64,000 nt of DNA, from positions 14,825,396-14,889,395 of the forward strand of contig NC_134433.1 in the NCBI RefSeq assembly GCF_030867145.1. The letters run 5' to 3'. The stretch is from Opisthocomus hoazin (lineage: Eukaryota > Chordata > Aves > Opisthocomiformes > Opisthocomidae). This document shows, in pieces, positions 36,201 to 48,500 of the stretch (position 1 is its first letter; each line of letters opens with the position of its first letter). Below the pieces are notes generated by a model. That model did not search any database. It was not told the DNA's origin and saw only the letters and a list, made by a program, of their open reading frames with translations. The position numbers were made by a program, and so were the translations under genes.

Positions 36201-37243
36201 ATTTGCTCCCTCTCTCTCAAGAACCTGAGATGCCACTGACTTTTTCTATTGCTAAATTCTGTTTAGTATCTCACAATTTTAAAGGTGTCCCGATCAAGGC
36301 CGTCTGCATAGCAGATGAGCGGGGTCTTGCATGGTGGAGCATTCTTGCTGCCCGTTACAGACGCTGCCTCCTTTGCTGTGCCAGCCAGATCCTTCTCTGC
36401 GGTCTACAAATTGCCAAAGCCATAGGTTAGTCTGCCACTTCACACAAATCTTGCATCCTCTCTTTAAAAAAACTGCCAAGGACAGACCCTGTCCTAAGGC
36501 TCAGAAGTGTTTCTCTTCCTGCCAAATAATTTCAAATTGGTGTTTCAGAGGTGCTTAATGAAGCTGGGTATTCAATTATAATTAAAAGTCCGTAAGAATT
36601 AAGTGCCTACTTGAAGTCCCTTTTGGAAATCTTACCTCTAATAAATTACAAGGTAAACAATGGCCACTCGTTCCTAATGGCATTAATCAAGTACAAGCTG
36701 GCAGTTGCTTGTGAAGTGGGAACGTGGTTACAATGGGCTCATTGTAACGCCACGCTGCTCCATCCGCAGCTTTTATTGATGGCAAAGGTACCATGGATGA
36801 CCTGCTGCAAAGCCAGATTGAAAACAACACAAAATCCTCAGCCACTGAACTTGCACCTCCCTGGGCCAGGGAGGGGATATTTTCTCTTGCAAAGGGCAAT
36901 GGCTGTTTTCCCTGTGTCAACATTTGTGTAGGTAACTACTCATCTTTTGGAAAGAAACACATAACTGACTTAAACACAAGCTTATGTTGCCTTTTAAAAC
37001 ATGCTGAAGTGCATAGGAAGAGAAGTCCTTTTCTCTCTGACATGCTCTGCTCCCTTGAAAAACTATTTCTCTGCAAATTTGATCCCAAACCACATTTCAG
37101 TGGTGAAATTCAAGCCGGACTCTGCTCTGCTCTCAATACGTGCCGATCTCCCTGCTTGTGCTCACCTGGCTGGCTGTGCTGTCCCTGCTGCTGTCCGTTG
37201 CCCCGGCTTCGTCCACTTCATCCTCAAAGCCCGTCTCTTCCAT
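30106..37243 (-). CDS. CHCT1: CHCT1 (C17orf64-like), CHD1 helical C-terminal domain protein
   Basis: Proposed CDS = complement(join(30106..30246, 30763..30795, 34501..34600, 35128..35303, 37166..37243)), about 175 aa against 236 aa in human. The two middle exons are certain: CKELLRPFKKSLRKLQLPQH, then TEKKLKYMKTSLTLIGDQID, then MFWRFVSLFSEMDERQLQKL. They match the human protein closely ([55 protein letters not shown]) and the CHCT domain found at the C-terminus of CHD1. The first exon is acidic and starts MEETGFEDEVDEAG. The last exon has KDSL in common with the human tail. Synteny agrees: the human gene lies between USP32 and APPBP2 on the opposite strand to both. Function is not established; the domain suggests a chromatin or DNA contact. 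A central linker exon may be missing from this model, and the 33-nt exon is tentative. Confidence 0.85.
30763..30795 (-). CDS. CHCT1: CHCT1 candidate 33-nt microexon
   Basis: On the minus strand, CATCTCTTTTCTCCCCAG is a strong acceptor and CTG|GTATGT a strong donor. They enclose 33 nt encoding SLYLPLKKSNL in phase 0-0, so including or skipping it keeps the frame. No homologous segment in human is obvious, so the exon rests on splice-site quality and phase alone. Confidence 0.45.
30796..34500 (-). other. CHCT1: CHCT1 intron between CHCT-domain exon and 3' exons
   Basis: It contains a GC-rich stretch (about 31.75-32.27 kb) followed by a T11/A17 junction at 32308-32335. Overlapping open frames longer than 200 codons run on both strands there but have low-complexity, non-protein-like translations. 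Human C17orf64 has about 45 more residues in this part, so an unrecognised exon may sit here. Confidence 0.6.
32308..32335 (+). repeat. T11/A17 homopolymer junction
   Basis: Eleven T directly followed by seventeen A, capable of pairing as a hairpin. It marks the border between a GC-rich and an AT-rich stretch. Confidence 0.9.
34501..34600 (-). CDS. CHCT1: CHCT1 exon, second half of the CHCT domain
   Basis: The acceptor is CTTTTCCCAAG and the donor is TTTCTG|GTAAGC. The exon encodes MFWRFVSLFSEMDERQLQKL then YTYIKNNEMDKFL, equivalent to the WxFVSxFxExDxxxLxKLY motif of CHD1. The first base completes the Lys codon of the previous exon. Confidence 0.93.
34601..35127 (-). other. CHCT1: CHCT1 intron
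   Basis: GT-AG intron on the minus strand, 527 nt, between the two CHCT-domain exons. Nothing else recognised. Confidence 0.85.
35128..35303 (-). CDS. CHCT1: CHCT1 exon, first half of the CHCT domain
   Basis: The acceptor is TTTTTTCTTTACAG and the donor is CAGAA|GTAAG. The exon encodes CKELLRPFKKSLRKLQLPQH and continues to RHCRPMEVTHWQK. The match to human C17orf64 is strong and gap-free over the exon. Confidence 0.95.
35304..37165 (-). other. CHCT1: CHCT1 intron after first coding exon
   Basis: About 1.9 kb between the acidic first exon and the CHCT domain. A weak candidate exon at about 36140-36235 lacks a usable donor (see rejected items). There is a (TTG)n tract near 36016. Otherwise unique sequence. 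Confidence 0.65.
37166..37243 (-). CDS. CHCT1: CHCT1 first coding exon
   Basis: On the minus strand, GCCATGG gives a good start context at 37243, followed by 26 codons (MEETGFEDEVDEAGATDSSR and six more) and the donor CAG|GTGAGC. The human N-terminus is also acidic and begins ME. The exon ends in phase 0 and is compatible with the phase 0 start of the exon at 35303. Confidence 0.72.
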
Positions 37244-40200
37244 GGCACACAGACCCCCTCTCCCTGGGCTCTGACTCACGCCAGGTACGAAGAGAACACT
37301 GCCACCGAGCCGTGTTTGGACCAGAATGTGCTGGGGTAACCAAGGTGACTGGGGTGCCCGGACACTGATTCTGAGTTCCGCCAACCATGGAGACTGCTGG
37401 GGCCCTCCAGCCCCACAACAGTGCGGCCCTCTGGGGCAGAGTCACCTCTCCCATCAGTTTTGCCATTGATTTGTAGTCCTTTTAGGCAGAAAGCCTTGGA
37501 TTTTCGCCTTGCTCTGGTAGTGGTCAGGATGTTCAATGCTGTCAATGGCTCCTGTGGGCAATGGGAGGGAAATGTCTTTTGCTTGGCTTTGTTTGCACCT
37601 GTGGGAGCTTGGTGGAGTCTCTGGGGCTCTTGGCTGGTGCTGGGTTTGCACCTGCAGTGAGTCCAGCACCTGTAACTGTTCCTCAGTCCAGGTTATTTTG
37701 GCCTCTGAAGGTGGTGCAAAGTGCAGCTCTGTCACACGTGTGGCTGTGTGCCGTGTTGGCTATTTGCAAGTGCGGGTGCAGCTCCTGGCATGAGCAATCA
37801 CAGTTTTCCTCTACAGCTTGTGTACCAGCAAGTTCAAGACAGGCCTTTCTCCGATGCTTCCACAGAACCTGCTGAGCCGTGCTGCAGGGAAACACCGGCC
37901 TCGGTGCAGGGGCTGGACAGCCTGGCTCACACGGGGCCAGGGATGATCTCCGTAACGGAGGCAGTCCCATTTGACGGGGAACAGAGGTGCAACAAGGAAA
38001 AGGGACCTTGGGCTGCACCCTAGGTATTTTTCAGGGAGCTGGCTGGAGTGGAGACCTCAATTCGCATCACAGTGTAATAGAAATTCAGGGTTACCTCCCT
38101 CACAGATGGCAGTGAAAGCCAACCACGGCGAGATCTCGGTCTTGTGGGTAACATCTTTTTTAAAGCTCTCCTTTTTAGAAAGAATAAATTGCACTTGCCA
38201 GGAAGAAGTCTGAAAAGGCTTGGAGTTAAAGGGACTTTGTTTTGGAAATTTACATCAAGGCAAAATGCTCTCACAAAGAAAACCGTGTAGGGCTCCTGTC
38301 GTGCCCTGACCAGTCAGACAAGTGCAATTGTTTTGTCCCTTGGACAATTAGTGTAATTGCTGCAGCTGTGATTCAGCTGTGCTCCTGTGCCAGGTCACTT
38401 CTGGCACCAGGAGTCATCTCCAGGGCTGTACAAAGGCCCCCTCTCTCTGACATCCCCCCGGCATGGCTGTGCGGAGGGGCTGGCGCTGCTCTTGGCGGAA
38501 GTTTGAACGCTTCTGTTCAAGTGTTTCTCTGTGCATCTGGCGATGCTGAGCACTCGCTGAGCCAAATGCCTGGTGCAGGTAGTAGCCTTGGGAAAGTACC
38601 TCTTGATGGGCCTTGACACAGAGGCAGGTTCTTATTTTCAGGCTGTCTTAGGGATGTTTGCCCTTTACCCGTGATGGAATTCAATAATGACAAAAATCCA
38701 TTAAGACAAGCCCTCCCCTGAAGATGTTTGTGGCATTTTCTTTCCTTTGTCTGCTTTCTGCCTCCCCCACATCTGAAATGTTGCTGTCAGCTCTCTGACG
38801 CAGGAGCCCTGGACAAGCTGGTGCTGAGCAGACACAAAGACAATTACCTGCTAACACTTTGCAGTTAGGTTTGCTTTGACCATCTGCGGTATGTCACAAC
38901 TTGTTTAGCCTATACTGGGATTTTACAGTATGTTACATATTACTTAACAGAAGGTAAGCTATGCAGAGTGAAGCAGTGGTGGTAGCGCAGATAAGTGTAC
39001 CTATGCTGGCTTCAGCCTGGTTTTTGTGAGGGCCCTGTTTGAGGTGGTTTGGTTGAAGGGGATGTTGAAAATGCAGCTGGTTTCTCAGTGCCTGTTACCA
39101 GCTGCCCTCTTGCTGTGTGTGCTCCCTGCAAGCATGACATCTGTCCCCAGTGTGGCAGGCTGCTCCTCTCCTCCTCACCTCCAGAGGTTTAAACCAAGAA
39201 GTTGCCAGCTTATGCTCTCATGTCTCAAGTCAGGATATCAAGGGGTAGCGTGTCCTGGCAAACAGGAGCACAAGAGAAATGAAGCTGGCTCATGACAAGA
39301 TTTCACACACATTGGCAGCTAGATGAAAAGCCATTTCGGAACTCTAGGGACATGTGCTGGTTGTTAGCATAGGCGTAACCATATTTGCATGGCTGTATCC
39401 CTGTCCTTGTGAGATTACAGCTTCCATGGAGCATGTGACTACAGCATGGAGTGGCTTTCTTGGCTTATCATGTGTACACTTCACTGTTTCCCAGCATGGA
39501 GAAGGCCTGCAATTCCCCTTGCAAATTCCAGTCTTTGTTCTTCTACCTTTCAGTATATGGTGCTCCCAGAGCTCAGCCAAAGCCAGAAATACACAAGGAG
39601 GAGCTACAGATGGATGTCTGTGGCCTGTCTTCATCTGAGCATCTCGCAGTATTTAGTTGTCGTCCATTAACCTGGTTTGCAGCAGAGCAATGATCTTAGT
39701 AGTCTTCTCTGGCATTACTCAGTACAGTTAGCAGAGCAGGAGACTAGACAGCTGAGGTTGCAAAATGTCTTTTTTCACTGTTGAGCCATATAATAATATT
39801 CAAAGCTGTGCTCTGACCACTGAAGCTATAATCCTTCCCTGTCTCTTAAATTTTTTTAGTAGCACTGAGTCAGATTTCATTTTGTTCATCATGTAAGGTC
39901 TTGTGGATGAGTCCACTCCCACAAGATCAGACATGAGACATGCCTTTGAGTCCTCAGAAGTCTGTGGTTGTATCTCTTCCCCCTGCCACTCTGAAGACAA
40001 CAGTACTTTCTACTTTGAAGCCTATTGTGTTGGAAGATGGCATAACCCAGACCACATCTACGTAAATCTGTTGGATTATATTGCCTGTTTAAGGGCAGGT
40101 GTGCTTTGAAACTGTGTTCTAATTGGATGGGGAAAAGTCAGGGGTACAAACAAATTATGCATCTCTTATTTCTTCCCATGAAGGCAAGGGAGCTTAAGTG

Positions 40201-42381
40201 CCAGTCAAACACACTGTACTGTAACAGTGCACCTTAGGGAAAACATTTTCTTTTCCCCTGACAGCTCTTCTATGAATATTAATTTCTACTATTCGAGTGT
40301 CTTAGTCTTCCAGGATCTGTGGAAGTGCAAACGTTAACCAATTTCTCTAGTACAGCAGCCCATCCAGTGCAAGAGCAGGCACATAGAAAAAAGGAAACAG
40401 TTGTGAAGATGCTCTGTTCATGCTGCTGTTTGTTATTCGCTGTTTTAAGCAGATTTAGCATGAACATCATGTGTGATGTGATGAGTCAGGTTGTGTATAA
40501 TATACGCAGGTGTCTGATGCAATACTTATTTACTGGTAGGTCACAAGGAAGGAGAGCTGATAAAGGCAGGTAAATATACAGGTATTTTACATTATACTTA
40601 AACCAACCTGCATGTACACGTGATTTAGTTAAACATAAAAAACAGACATCGTTGCCAGATGTATTGCAATGTAATACTAAGTAGGAATTGTAGTGAGGAA
40701 TGTTTTTTGGTAACTTATTCCTACCAAGAGGGTGGTGAATGCTTCACTTGATAGAGTGATTAATGACACTCGGCACAACTGCTCAGACTGTCGGGGTGGA
40801 GGCTTTGCTAATTGGATCTGGAAATTCCTTTGGTGGTGCTTAAGGATGATGAAAACTTTCACAGCCAACTAGAGACCCGTCTTTTCCCTGCAGCTGGATG
40901 CCAATAAATACAGCTTAAGTTAATAAATCTTGCATCAGGGGAAGAAATCTGGAAGAGAATTTGGACCTAGTTATGTGGCATTATTAGAGGCATCTTATTA
41001 TACCAAGGAGTCGCTTTTGGCTAAGTGTTGGGAGTAGCTCATTTAATCACTTGTTTGAACTAATGTGGTAAAGAACGCAAACACAATTTGTAACCAGTGG
41101 TGTGTAGAAGCCACAAATGCATCTGCATCATTTGATCCACTTATTCTCTTCTTGCAAAATCTGATCAGATGTGGTCCAAGTATTCCCATAGTGGAAGACG
41201 CAGCTAGCCAAACCTTCCGTGGTGCCCAAAGCTACTAGCGACTAACCTCGTGTGCTGGACACCTCCTCATCAATCGGTGTGTCTTCGGGTATTTCTACAT
41301 TATTTTACACTTCAACAGTTCTGTAGATGTTTGTCTTTAGCTTTTCAGCCAGCTGTTAGTGAGCTTATTAATGATGTTTGCTAATGTCGTATAACTATTT
41401 TTTAAGCTGCTTGAAGTCCTCAGGAACTGAAAGAGCATTATCAGCTTCCTCCATACTTTGCAACTTGCAGCCTGTGAGTAACAACATAGTTAAAGGCTCT
41501 CCTTCTTATTGTGCTTCAGAAGTTTTCAGGTTTTTATGTAAACTGAAGTAGGCATTATTAATGAGATGTTAATAAGCCCATCCCTTTGCTGCTGCTTAAA
41601 AAATCAAATCTATAACAACTTCGGTATCTCTTAATATTGAAAATAATTTAACTTATTTTGTTAATCTCTTGGATCGTGTAATACAAACTGTGGTAACTGA
41701 TATCTGCCTTGTTCACTTCCCCCTCCCTAAAAAATCTACCCACCATCTTAGCAACTAATAGAAGAAGCCTGAAAAACGATGGGACTGGTATGCCTGTGCC
41801 AAAAGGTCAGCTCTGCCTGGGGAATGTGGCAGGGGTTTGCATGGGATTAACAAGATACCCAGAGAGGCACTGAATGTAGAAGCCACAATGTAGAGGTAGG
41901 AAGAAAAAAAAAAAAGGAATGAGGGAGAGGTGGGAGAGCTAAGCACTGCTTGGGAGGGAGGAGAGAGCTTGAAACCAACAGCAAGGGACAAAGGTGGGCA
42001 TAACCAGGTGGGAAACCCAGTTGCTCCGGGAGTCAGGGAAAGAGCTCGCCTAGTCTCAGAAGGGAAGGAAACAGCCTGGAGCAGAGAAAGAGGGAGACAA
42101 CCTGGTAGAGAAATGCCCATCAAGGCAAGGATGCCTTCAGGGAGGCTGTACAGAAGTTGGTGATGCTTTTTTCAGATAGATATAAAGAAAATGAACTCCT
42201 GGGAAAAACCCTGCTAGTTCAGAGAGCAAAGTGCCAGCCCCTTTGCACACAGCTCCGTGCTGGGGAGACGAAGCGAGGAGCTTGCATATCTCCTTCTGTG
42301 TGTGCCCTGTGCCCTGTGTTCACAGCTCTGCCTTGAGCGTGCTGTGACCCCTCCTCAGCAGACAGCTACTCTCCCGTGAGA

Positions 42382-42504
42382 TTTTTCCTCTCTTTGCAGT
42401 GGAAAGGAATAAAATAATAAAATAAATCATAAAATAATAATAATAAAAAACCTGTAGAGGAATTAGAAGGGATTTTCCTCTCTTTGCAATAGAGAAATAA
42501 AATG
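42382..42504 (+). repeat. Imperfect direct repeat flanking an A-rich AATAAA-like tract
   Basis: TTTTCCTCTCTTTGCAGTGG (42383 onwards, then AAAGGAATAAAAT) recurs at about 42473 as TTTTCCTCTCTTTGCAATAG followed by AGAAATAAAAT. Between them is an AATAAAATAATAAAATAAAT-type tract to about 42450. Confidence 0.8.
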
Positions 42505-45500
42505 TTGGGCCACCAGAAGGGGTTCTCCTGTCCTGCTTTTTGTTTCCAGTCTTGAGGCTTTTCCTTGAACAACTCATTGGGGAAAAACTTTTGCTGTGTT
42601 GATATCTGCCTCTACTGATCTTGTTCTTTGCACAGGAGTGTCAGACTGGCAACCATACCAACTGCAATCAGTGCCGCTGGGCTGGCTGCCCGCTGGCACG
42701 CAGCGTGGTGAGGCTTCAGGGCACGTGATGTGTGCCAGGGTTGCATGGGGTAACGAGCTTCAGTCTGCTGGTAGTATTCACGTCTCATCCCTGAGTTGTC
42801 ACTGATGCCCTTCTCATACACATCTCACCTCGTGTTTCCTGTGTTTATCCCAGTCTGATACCTGTGCCTTGCATCGCTGCCCTGTGCCTGACCCTGTATG
42901 CAAGAAGGGTGGCTAGTGCCTGGAGTATTTTTAAATTTCCACTTAACACTTCAGTTCATGGATTTTTCCAGAGGAAGTCAGATTTTGGGGGTATTTTTTT
43001 AATTGGTTTTATTAAAAAAAAAAGAAAAAAAAAAAGAAGAAAGCAAGGAAATTCCCCTCCAGTCTACAGTACGTAGCTATCAAGAGAAGTGGCTTCATTT
43101 CCCTTAAAGCGTTGAACACCCTGTTATGCTTAAAGTAATAAAACCAAAAAAGGCCAGCCTTCTCTATATGATGGGTTTCAGTCTCTTGTATGGATAGTGC
43201 AGAGGGACAGCCGTAGTGAAACGTAGGCTCTGCTGAGATAGGCAGAAGAAAAAAAAGCAGTGCATGCCATTTAATTTCTGCAATGTTCTGATTCCCTCCT
43301 ACCAGCCTGAAAATGCTAAACATGATACTTTGTCTGGCATATGGGGATTTGGAGAATTGTTGCTAATTACTGCAGTTGTGCTATCTAGCTTAACTGGCTT
43401 AAATAATATATTAAGCGCTTTTATGGTCTTCCACATCACACTGGAATGCAAAGAGATGCATTTTATGCTGTTTATACTTTATGGCAGGCATAATTTCTAT
43501 AACATTAATCTGCAGAAAAAAAATTGGTTTTGATGATGTATTGCTTGTGTAATTCACAGCCAGGGCTCTAGATGATAAGATCCTGCTGTGCTAGGTGATG
43601 TGCAGATGCAGGGTGTGCATCTCCGTCTTAGAAGGTGGGGTCTAATCGCAGGGCAAGAGGCTGTGGGTGGCTACAGGGAATGGTGGGGCCGAACGACTCG
43701 GGATGCTGGGACAGCTGGGCAAAGCACTGCTGAGTTCATGTAGGGCTGGTGGCAAAGGCAGAAAGTGTGGGATCTGGAAAAGGATCACAGGAAGACATGA
43801 TCTAACTTCTTCAGGGAACATTCCCATTATTTTAGTTAAAATTTAATATGATATTAGGAATGGGTTACTAAGCATCCTACCTAGAAATGGGAGTATTCTA
43901 GGGTCTAGATTAATGCTTATCCAGAAAAAGAAGAAAGGCTTTATATCTGCTCAAGAATCTTTTCTTACACCTTTTTTTTTTTTTTTTGCAATGACTCTGT
44001 TAGTCATCTGATTCCACGCAAATTCCAGTCACTCTTGCCTCAAAATCTAAATTTTCTATTATCTGCTATTGTACCCAAAGTTTAAAAAAAATGTGAGAAG
44101 AGCATGCTGTGAATGTCTTGTGCTGTATCTAGTGTGATGAATAATTACGGAGTGGCTGAACAATGCTAGCCAGAGGCTCAAAGAACCCGGTAAGACACAT
44201 GTTGGGAGGGTGCATGAACCACAAAGGAAATTAGTGATAATGATGAAAAGATTGGCACATTCTGACCTATAATTTGGTTTAGTTTGACATAGCTCTCTGT
44301 AAAATTGCAAGGACTGTTAGAATATGCTAGTAATTAGCAGTATTTCGCCTATTTGAAATTAAAGCATTGTGCAGGCTGTGCAGAGTGGGGGAAAAAAAAC
44401 AGGTTTTTTTGTCTGGTTTTGCTTGCTAGAAGCTTGAAAATAGGGAGGTGAGAGGCTTGTGTCAAATCTTGAAGTATAATTTTGCAATTAAAAGACTGAG
44501 GAGAAAGTGTGATCTGAAGACCTTCAGTTTCCTAGCTGTGACATAAAATTAACAGCTATCTTCATTCTCATTCTGTTTTAATATTCTTGCAGAGGAGCAA
44601 GCAAAAAGAACTCCCTAGGCTAGCTTCAGTGAAATGGAGGAACTGTAACTTAGACAATAACAGAGCACAGGCTGGGAGAGGAGTGATTTTTGTTGGTATT
44701 AGCTACCTAACATTTGCACAACACTGTGGATGTTATAAAGTGATATATCTCTAATGTTAAAAATTGAGAGATGCTCTCTGGGAGATAGGAAATACTGTTT
44801 AAAGGCATTTTCTGATTGGCTACACAGAAAATTTCAAGGTCATACATGCACCAGTTTGCAGGGATGCACAGCTGGTACCTCATCACTAAAACCAGTAGAA
44901 TCTCAACTAGAATGCTGTTAGTTAACTGCGTGGGTAAAAATGGAAGGATTAAATTGAAACTACCTGAAAGTGGAAGAAACAGCCGGGATGTGATAAGAAA
45001 AAGAGAAATAAGAGGAGAAACTCTTTCCCATCATCATGGCGTCCAAGTGCTTTTTAACAACTTCAAATTGCTCCGTTCCTTGAATGTACCAATTTTCTTT
45101 TTCAAGTTGCAAAGATTTGGCAACCTACAGCTACCCTGAACTTGTCTTCTATTGCTAAGAATCTGCTCAAGAATCTACTCAATATTCCAGGCCTAATTTT
45201 TATTACAGTAGCTGAAAGGAGCCGCTGGGCCAAAAGCTCTGCTAGGAGTAGCTGGGCTTCTACCCAAAGGGAGAGTGAGTGCCACAGGCTTCTATGGATC
45301 ATTTAGCAGTATGTTTTATACAATAAAACCACATGCAAATATTTAATATAATAGGCAAAATGTTGATTAGCCCCTAATGCTTTACCTTGCTGCATGTGTA
45401 CAATGAATCCACAAAAATGGAAAGACAGAATGTTGAAGGAGCTATTCGTCCAGCAGTGATATGTCACGTTCGGTTTTGAGAGTTCACTGTAACACATCGA

Positions 45501-48500
45501 CAGCCGCTGTGTGTTCAGCTGAAACGACAGCTAAACAGTCTGGTCATCTGCATCTTGTTGTGGCTTATTGCTGTATTTAGGGGAGAGAGGTGCGATGTAG
45601 TGGTTTGAGCAGATGGCAAGCCCTCAGACTTTTTTTGTTGGCTTGTTGGCTTAATCAGCAGCTCTTCATTGACTCAGGACAGATTACATGCATGATACCA
45701 TCTTAGATAATGCTACTTGGTAAAGATCTTTAAAATCCTTAATTACTATCATTAGCCATTTGACACCATAAAATAGAGGTCTGTTATTTTAATCTCTTTT
45801 TTTTTTTTACCCCTGTCTGTAGGGTGTCTGGAGCATCCTTAATGCAAATAGAGAGGTGTAACTTTTGGATCACGATCAGTGGTAGTGTGTGCATACCAGC
45901 GTAAAAATGTGTTTGTGTGCATCAGCATTTGTATCTGCAGTTGTCCAGAGTTCTTTGACTGTTTGTGTTGTGAAAGCACTGAACTGAGACATCAGTCTGT
46001 TGGCAAGGTCATGAAGGCTGGCAAGTTTCTCTATTTGGGGATATCTTCTGTTTGTTCAGTGTTTGAATCGTGAAACCTTAATTAGCAAATAAGATGCTTC
46101 GGCCTTCCCTCCCAAAATCTAAAACTGAATGAAGAGAAGTGCAAGGATGTGCCAAATGACATGACAGTACTGGCTCCACGGTTTTTGTTCTACTCCGCTG
46201 TCCTGCTGTTTTGAGATGTGCTTTCCATTGTGTCAGCTGCTGGCAAAACGTTCATGAAGTTGTTACACGTTTTATGTTTGGTATTGCTTTTTCTATATAC
46301 GACAATCAAACTGCTAAGATGTTGGAGACCCTGTGTGCCGCAGCTGTTGAGCTGAGAAGAAAGAAGCTCTTTCTTTGATAGGGAAAGTTGCCCTGTTGTG
46401 CCACAGTGGTAAGCCACTGCCTGCTGCGCACCACGTTTGCTGTTGCGCTCTGGGGGCGATGCAAGCATCCTCTTTCTACAGTGCAATTTGGACTTTCCTG
46501 AAACGGAGTAAACATTAGTCACTTCTGCAAAACCACTCCTTTCATTTCATCTTCTGTTGTTAATTATTTGCAATTCCTCTTGACATAACACTTCTTTTTT
46601 TTTTTTGCTGCTGAGGATGGAACTGCAGAGAACTTCTTTACTTCCAATGACACAGTAGTTTTCTGTCTACAAGAGAGCATAGAATTGCTTCTATCAAACA
46701 TATTTCTTTTCCCGTTGTTTCCTGATGACAGATACTACTCTTAATTTACACAGAGACAACACTTTGAAATGGGAGATCTATGCTCCCATCAATTTTTGCT
46801 ACGGTGATAAATCATAGCATGTCTCACTTTCTGAGTGACATGCTTCTGGATTTAGGTATGCGTTTTTCATTTTTCTTTTTTTTGTCACAGTTTTTCTTTT
46901 TCAATGCTAGCAACAGACTTGCCAAAGCTCATCTGCTCCTTCAGCATTCAATCCAGCAAGCTGATTAATTCTATCACGCTTTGCCCCATATATGGCATAA
47001 GCAAACAGGTCGATAGAAAATCAGGAAGGATGTGATGATTATAAAAATTTCTAATGCATTACACTTACCTCGTGACTTTCATTAGCTGTGGCACCTTGTT
47101 TCTTCTGGGTTGCAGAAACATCAGCAAAATCTGCCGGGGGAAAAAAAGGTTTTTACTGTTCTCTGTGGGCCTCAAGTGTGACAGTGTCACCCTTCCACGC
47201 AGAGGGAAACTTTATTTAAGAGAACATCAAGAGCGGAGGGTGCCTTATGGTGTTTTCTTCTGTGTGTTTTAAAGGCAACTGCAGTAAAAATGGGGGATCA
47301 CTTACCCACAAATCTTAAAATAGCCAAGAATGTGTGTGATGTACCTCATTTTCTTTGGCTGTGTAGATAATGCTATTAATAACATGAGCTGAAATTACGT
47401 ACCGAGTAGTAATATGAGTAGCACTTCTGACTGGCTTTAAACCTGTCGTGAACTCCCTGAACAAAAACATCCAGAGGGAAGTGGCTCAGCAAAAAATATT
47501 AACTAATTCTCTTATAAAGGGGTGGCAAAATCAAATCGAGGTAGTCTGCAGCTCAAAGAAGGCCTGTGGGACACTTCCACTTCCCTTGCTATCCCTCTGT
47601 GTAGAGGACCAGGCACTACTGCCCAATCCTCTCTTCCCATAGCTGCTGCAACCAGATACACAGGTATGGGGTTTGCCACATGTGGGTGTGCGTAGCAGGT
47701 CTCCTGACACCTGCGTAGCAGTAGTTGTCACCTCCACCCTGTACCATCACTAGAGCTCAGCCCTTCGGGGCAGAGGGACACACTGTTCCCTCCTGCCTCC
47801 TCACCCTGCTTATATGGTATCGACTCATCAGGAAAGAGGAAGGTGTGGAGTGTCTGCTGCTCCTGGGAAGTAGCAGGGGACCATTGCCAGCCCGGGGGTA
47901 AAGGGCCTGGCTGTTGTGGCAGAGGCAGTGGTCAGGATTGGTGGGGAAGGGCAACTGCTTGAACAAGTCATGAGAGTGCTGCAAAGTGGGGGTCTGTAGG
48001 GCAGGCGTGAAAAGAGAAGTGCCCTCGTACTGAAAATAAGGGGGGAAAAAATCCAAATCATCTCACACAGAGTTCCCTGGCTACGCCACACTGCAACCCT
48101 GATGAGCACTGCATTCATTAACCTGTCCCTTCAACAAGGGGGATGGTTACTGGGTTTGTTGAAATCACGTCTCAGTATTGGTTGTTAAAAAATAAACACA
48201 AAATTTGTGAAAAATAGGGTGGAGCTTCCTGAAAAAGACAATGCTAGGGCTTAATTTTCTTATCTGCTGCTGCTAGTTGTAGTGTGCTTGTTAAAACTGA
48301 ATTCTCTAAGTATTACATCTATTTTCCTTTTTTTTTTTTTTTAAAAATCATCTTTGACCATAAAAGCCACAGCCTTTTCCCCTGCAATGTTCTACTACAA
48401 AGTTCATGCTGGCAATAGCATGGGAGTGCAGCTTATATGGTAACCATATGACATAGGAGGGTCCTGGTAAGAACCTGTTCCTTTCCCCCACCCCGGTTCA

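Noticed and set aside
36140-36235. Candidate CHCT1 linker exon reading LEREGANKTQEFGRGSKKAG then QDTSF
   Set aside because: QDTSF recalls the human linker QDTFK and there is an acceptor, but no donor gives the required phase 0 end; the similarity may be chance.
36131-36430. 99-codon frame starting MEEIYRMKCLVLLFCCLC, signal-peptide-like
   Set aside because: Lies antisense within a CHCT1 intron; the hydrophobic start is followed by a Cys/Leu-rich sequence without family resemblance or conservation evidence.
40677-40868. CR1-like wording (GAGGGTGGTGAATGC) on the plus strand
   Set aside because: Only a short resemblance; the diagnostic downstream CR1 blocks and tail are absent.
46190-46522. 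110-codon minus-strand frame with an upstream TTTCAG
   Set aside because: Two frames are open over the same stretch, no start or partner exon can be defined, and no family is recognised.
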